Positions 24,326-24,515 of a stretch of 24,515 nt of DNA are shown one piece after another. The position numbers were made by a program, and so were the translations under genes. The notes under the pieces were generated by a model that had not been told where the DNA came from, searched no databases, and saw only the letters and a program-made list of their open reading frames with translations. This stretch comes from Myxococcales bacterium UBA5297 (GTDB lineage: Bacteria; Myxococcota; Myxococcia; Myxococcales; UBA5297), in NCBI GenBank assembly GCA_002408385.1, contig DHSB01000086.1, positions 1 to 24,515 on the forward strand, written 5' to 3'. How positions within the stretch are numbered: position 1 is the stretch's first letter; each line of letters starts with the position of its first letter.

Positions 24326-24515
24326 GCACCGAGATCACGCCCTGCGGACGGGTGATGCTCGTCGAGGACGACGCGGACATCCGCGCCATGGTCGGCATGC
24401 TGCTCGAGCTGGAGGGCTACCAGGTCGTCTCCACCTCCAACGGCGGCGACGCCTTGAAGATCCTGCGAGACGGCGAGCGCCCCTGCGTCATCCTGCTCGA
24501 CCTGATGATGCCGGT
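24322..24515 (+). CDS. Response regulator receiver, N-terminal part
   Basis: The first 64 residues of a CheY-like receiver, cut by the right edge. The acidic pocket is VEDDAD (D16, D17) and the phospho-acceptor is D60 in ILLDLMMP. The ATG overlaps the kinase stop by four bases (ATGA), so translation is coupled. Whether it is a stand-alone receiver or carries an output domain is outside the window. Confidence 0.93.
   Translation, partial: MSTEITPCGRVMLVEDDADIRAMVGMLLELEGYQVVSTSNGGDALKILRDGERPCVILLDLMMP

Overview
The window is very G+C-rich chromosomal DNA (a sample line inside the trehalose gene is 45/60 G+C). Nearly every gene uses G/C in the third codon position, which makes long antisense shadow frames. 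Several features point to a Myxococcota / former Deltaproteobacteria-type organism with a Gram-negative envelope: many lipoproteins, a Cys-rich lipoprotein whose repeats resemble motifs I recall from myxobacterial surface proteins, a DUF3857/TPR giant lipoprotein, and a FIST - hybrid-sensor kinase - receiver cluster. The assignment is inference; there is no rRNA or other phylogenetic marker here.

Layout. 1-1719: envelope pair, the C-terminal part of an L,D-transpeptidase (+) and a convergent M15-type/DUF882 peptidase (-). 2045-3141: small lipoprotein (-) divergent from a bacteriohemerythrin (+). 3309-9583: 659-residue Cys-rich lipoprotein (-) divergent from a 1257-residue TPR/DUF3857 lipoprotein (+) whose transglutaminase-like domain has lost its catalytic Cys. 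9584-11640: an accessory patch of visibly lower G+C (a sample line is 37/60) with a beta-class DNA methyltransferase and, tail to tail, a frameshifted and N-terminally incomplete gene that looks like the partner endonuclease. 11728-12195: DUF5684-like membrane protein followed by a textbook intrinsic terminator. 12498-17611: trehalose locus with a fused OtsA-OtsB enzyme, a convergent HSL-type esterase and a TreT-like GT4 glycosyltransferase. 17783-19725: small lipoprotein (-) and HemW (+). 19809-20660: repeat-rich interval with a nested inverted repeat, a one-TM microprotein gene and nine tandem copies of a 42-bp unit. 20916-24515: FIST sensor, histidine kinase and response regulator (cut by the window edge), tightly packed as one operon.

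How the genes fit together: most encode envelope or signal-transduction functions. The trehalose locus would supply trehalose by two routes, T6P synthase/phosphatase and NDP-glucose:glucose transfer. The FIST-kinase-regulator operon is a complete ligand-sensing relay. I see no CRISPR array, tRNA, rRNA or intact transposase. The most unusual items are the decayed restriction-modification module, the 42-bp tandem array upstream of the signalling operon, the Cys-rich repeat lipoprotein, and the pseudo-transglutaminase.
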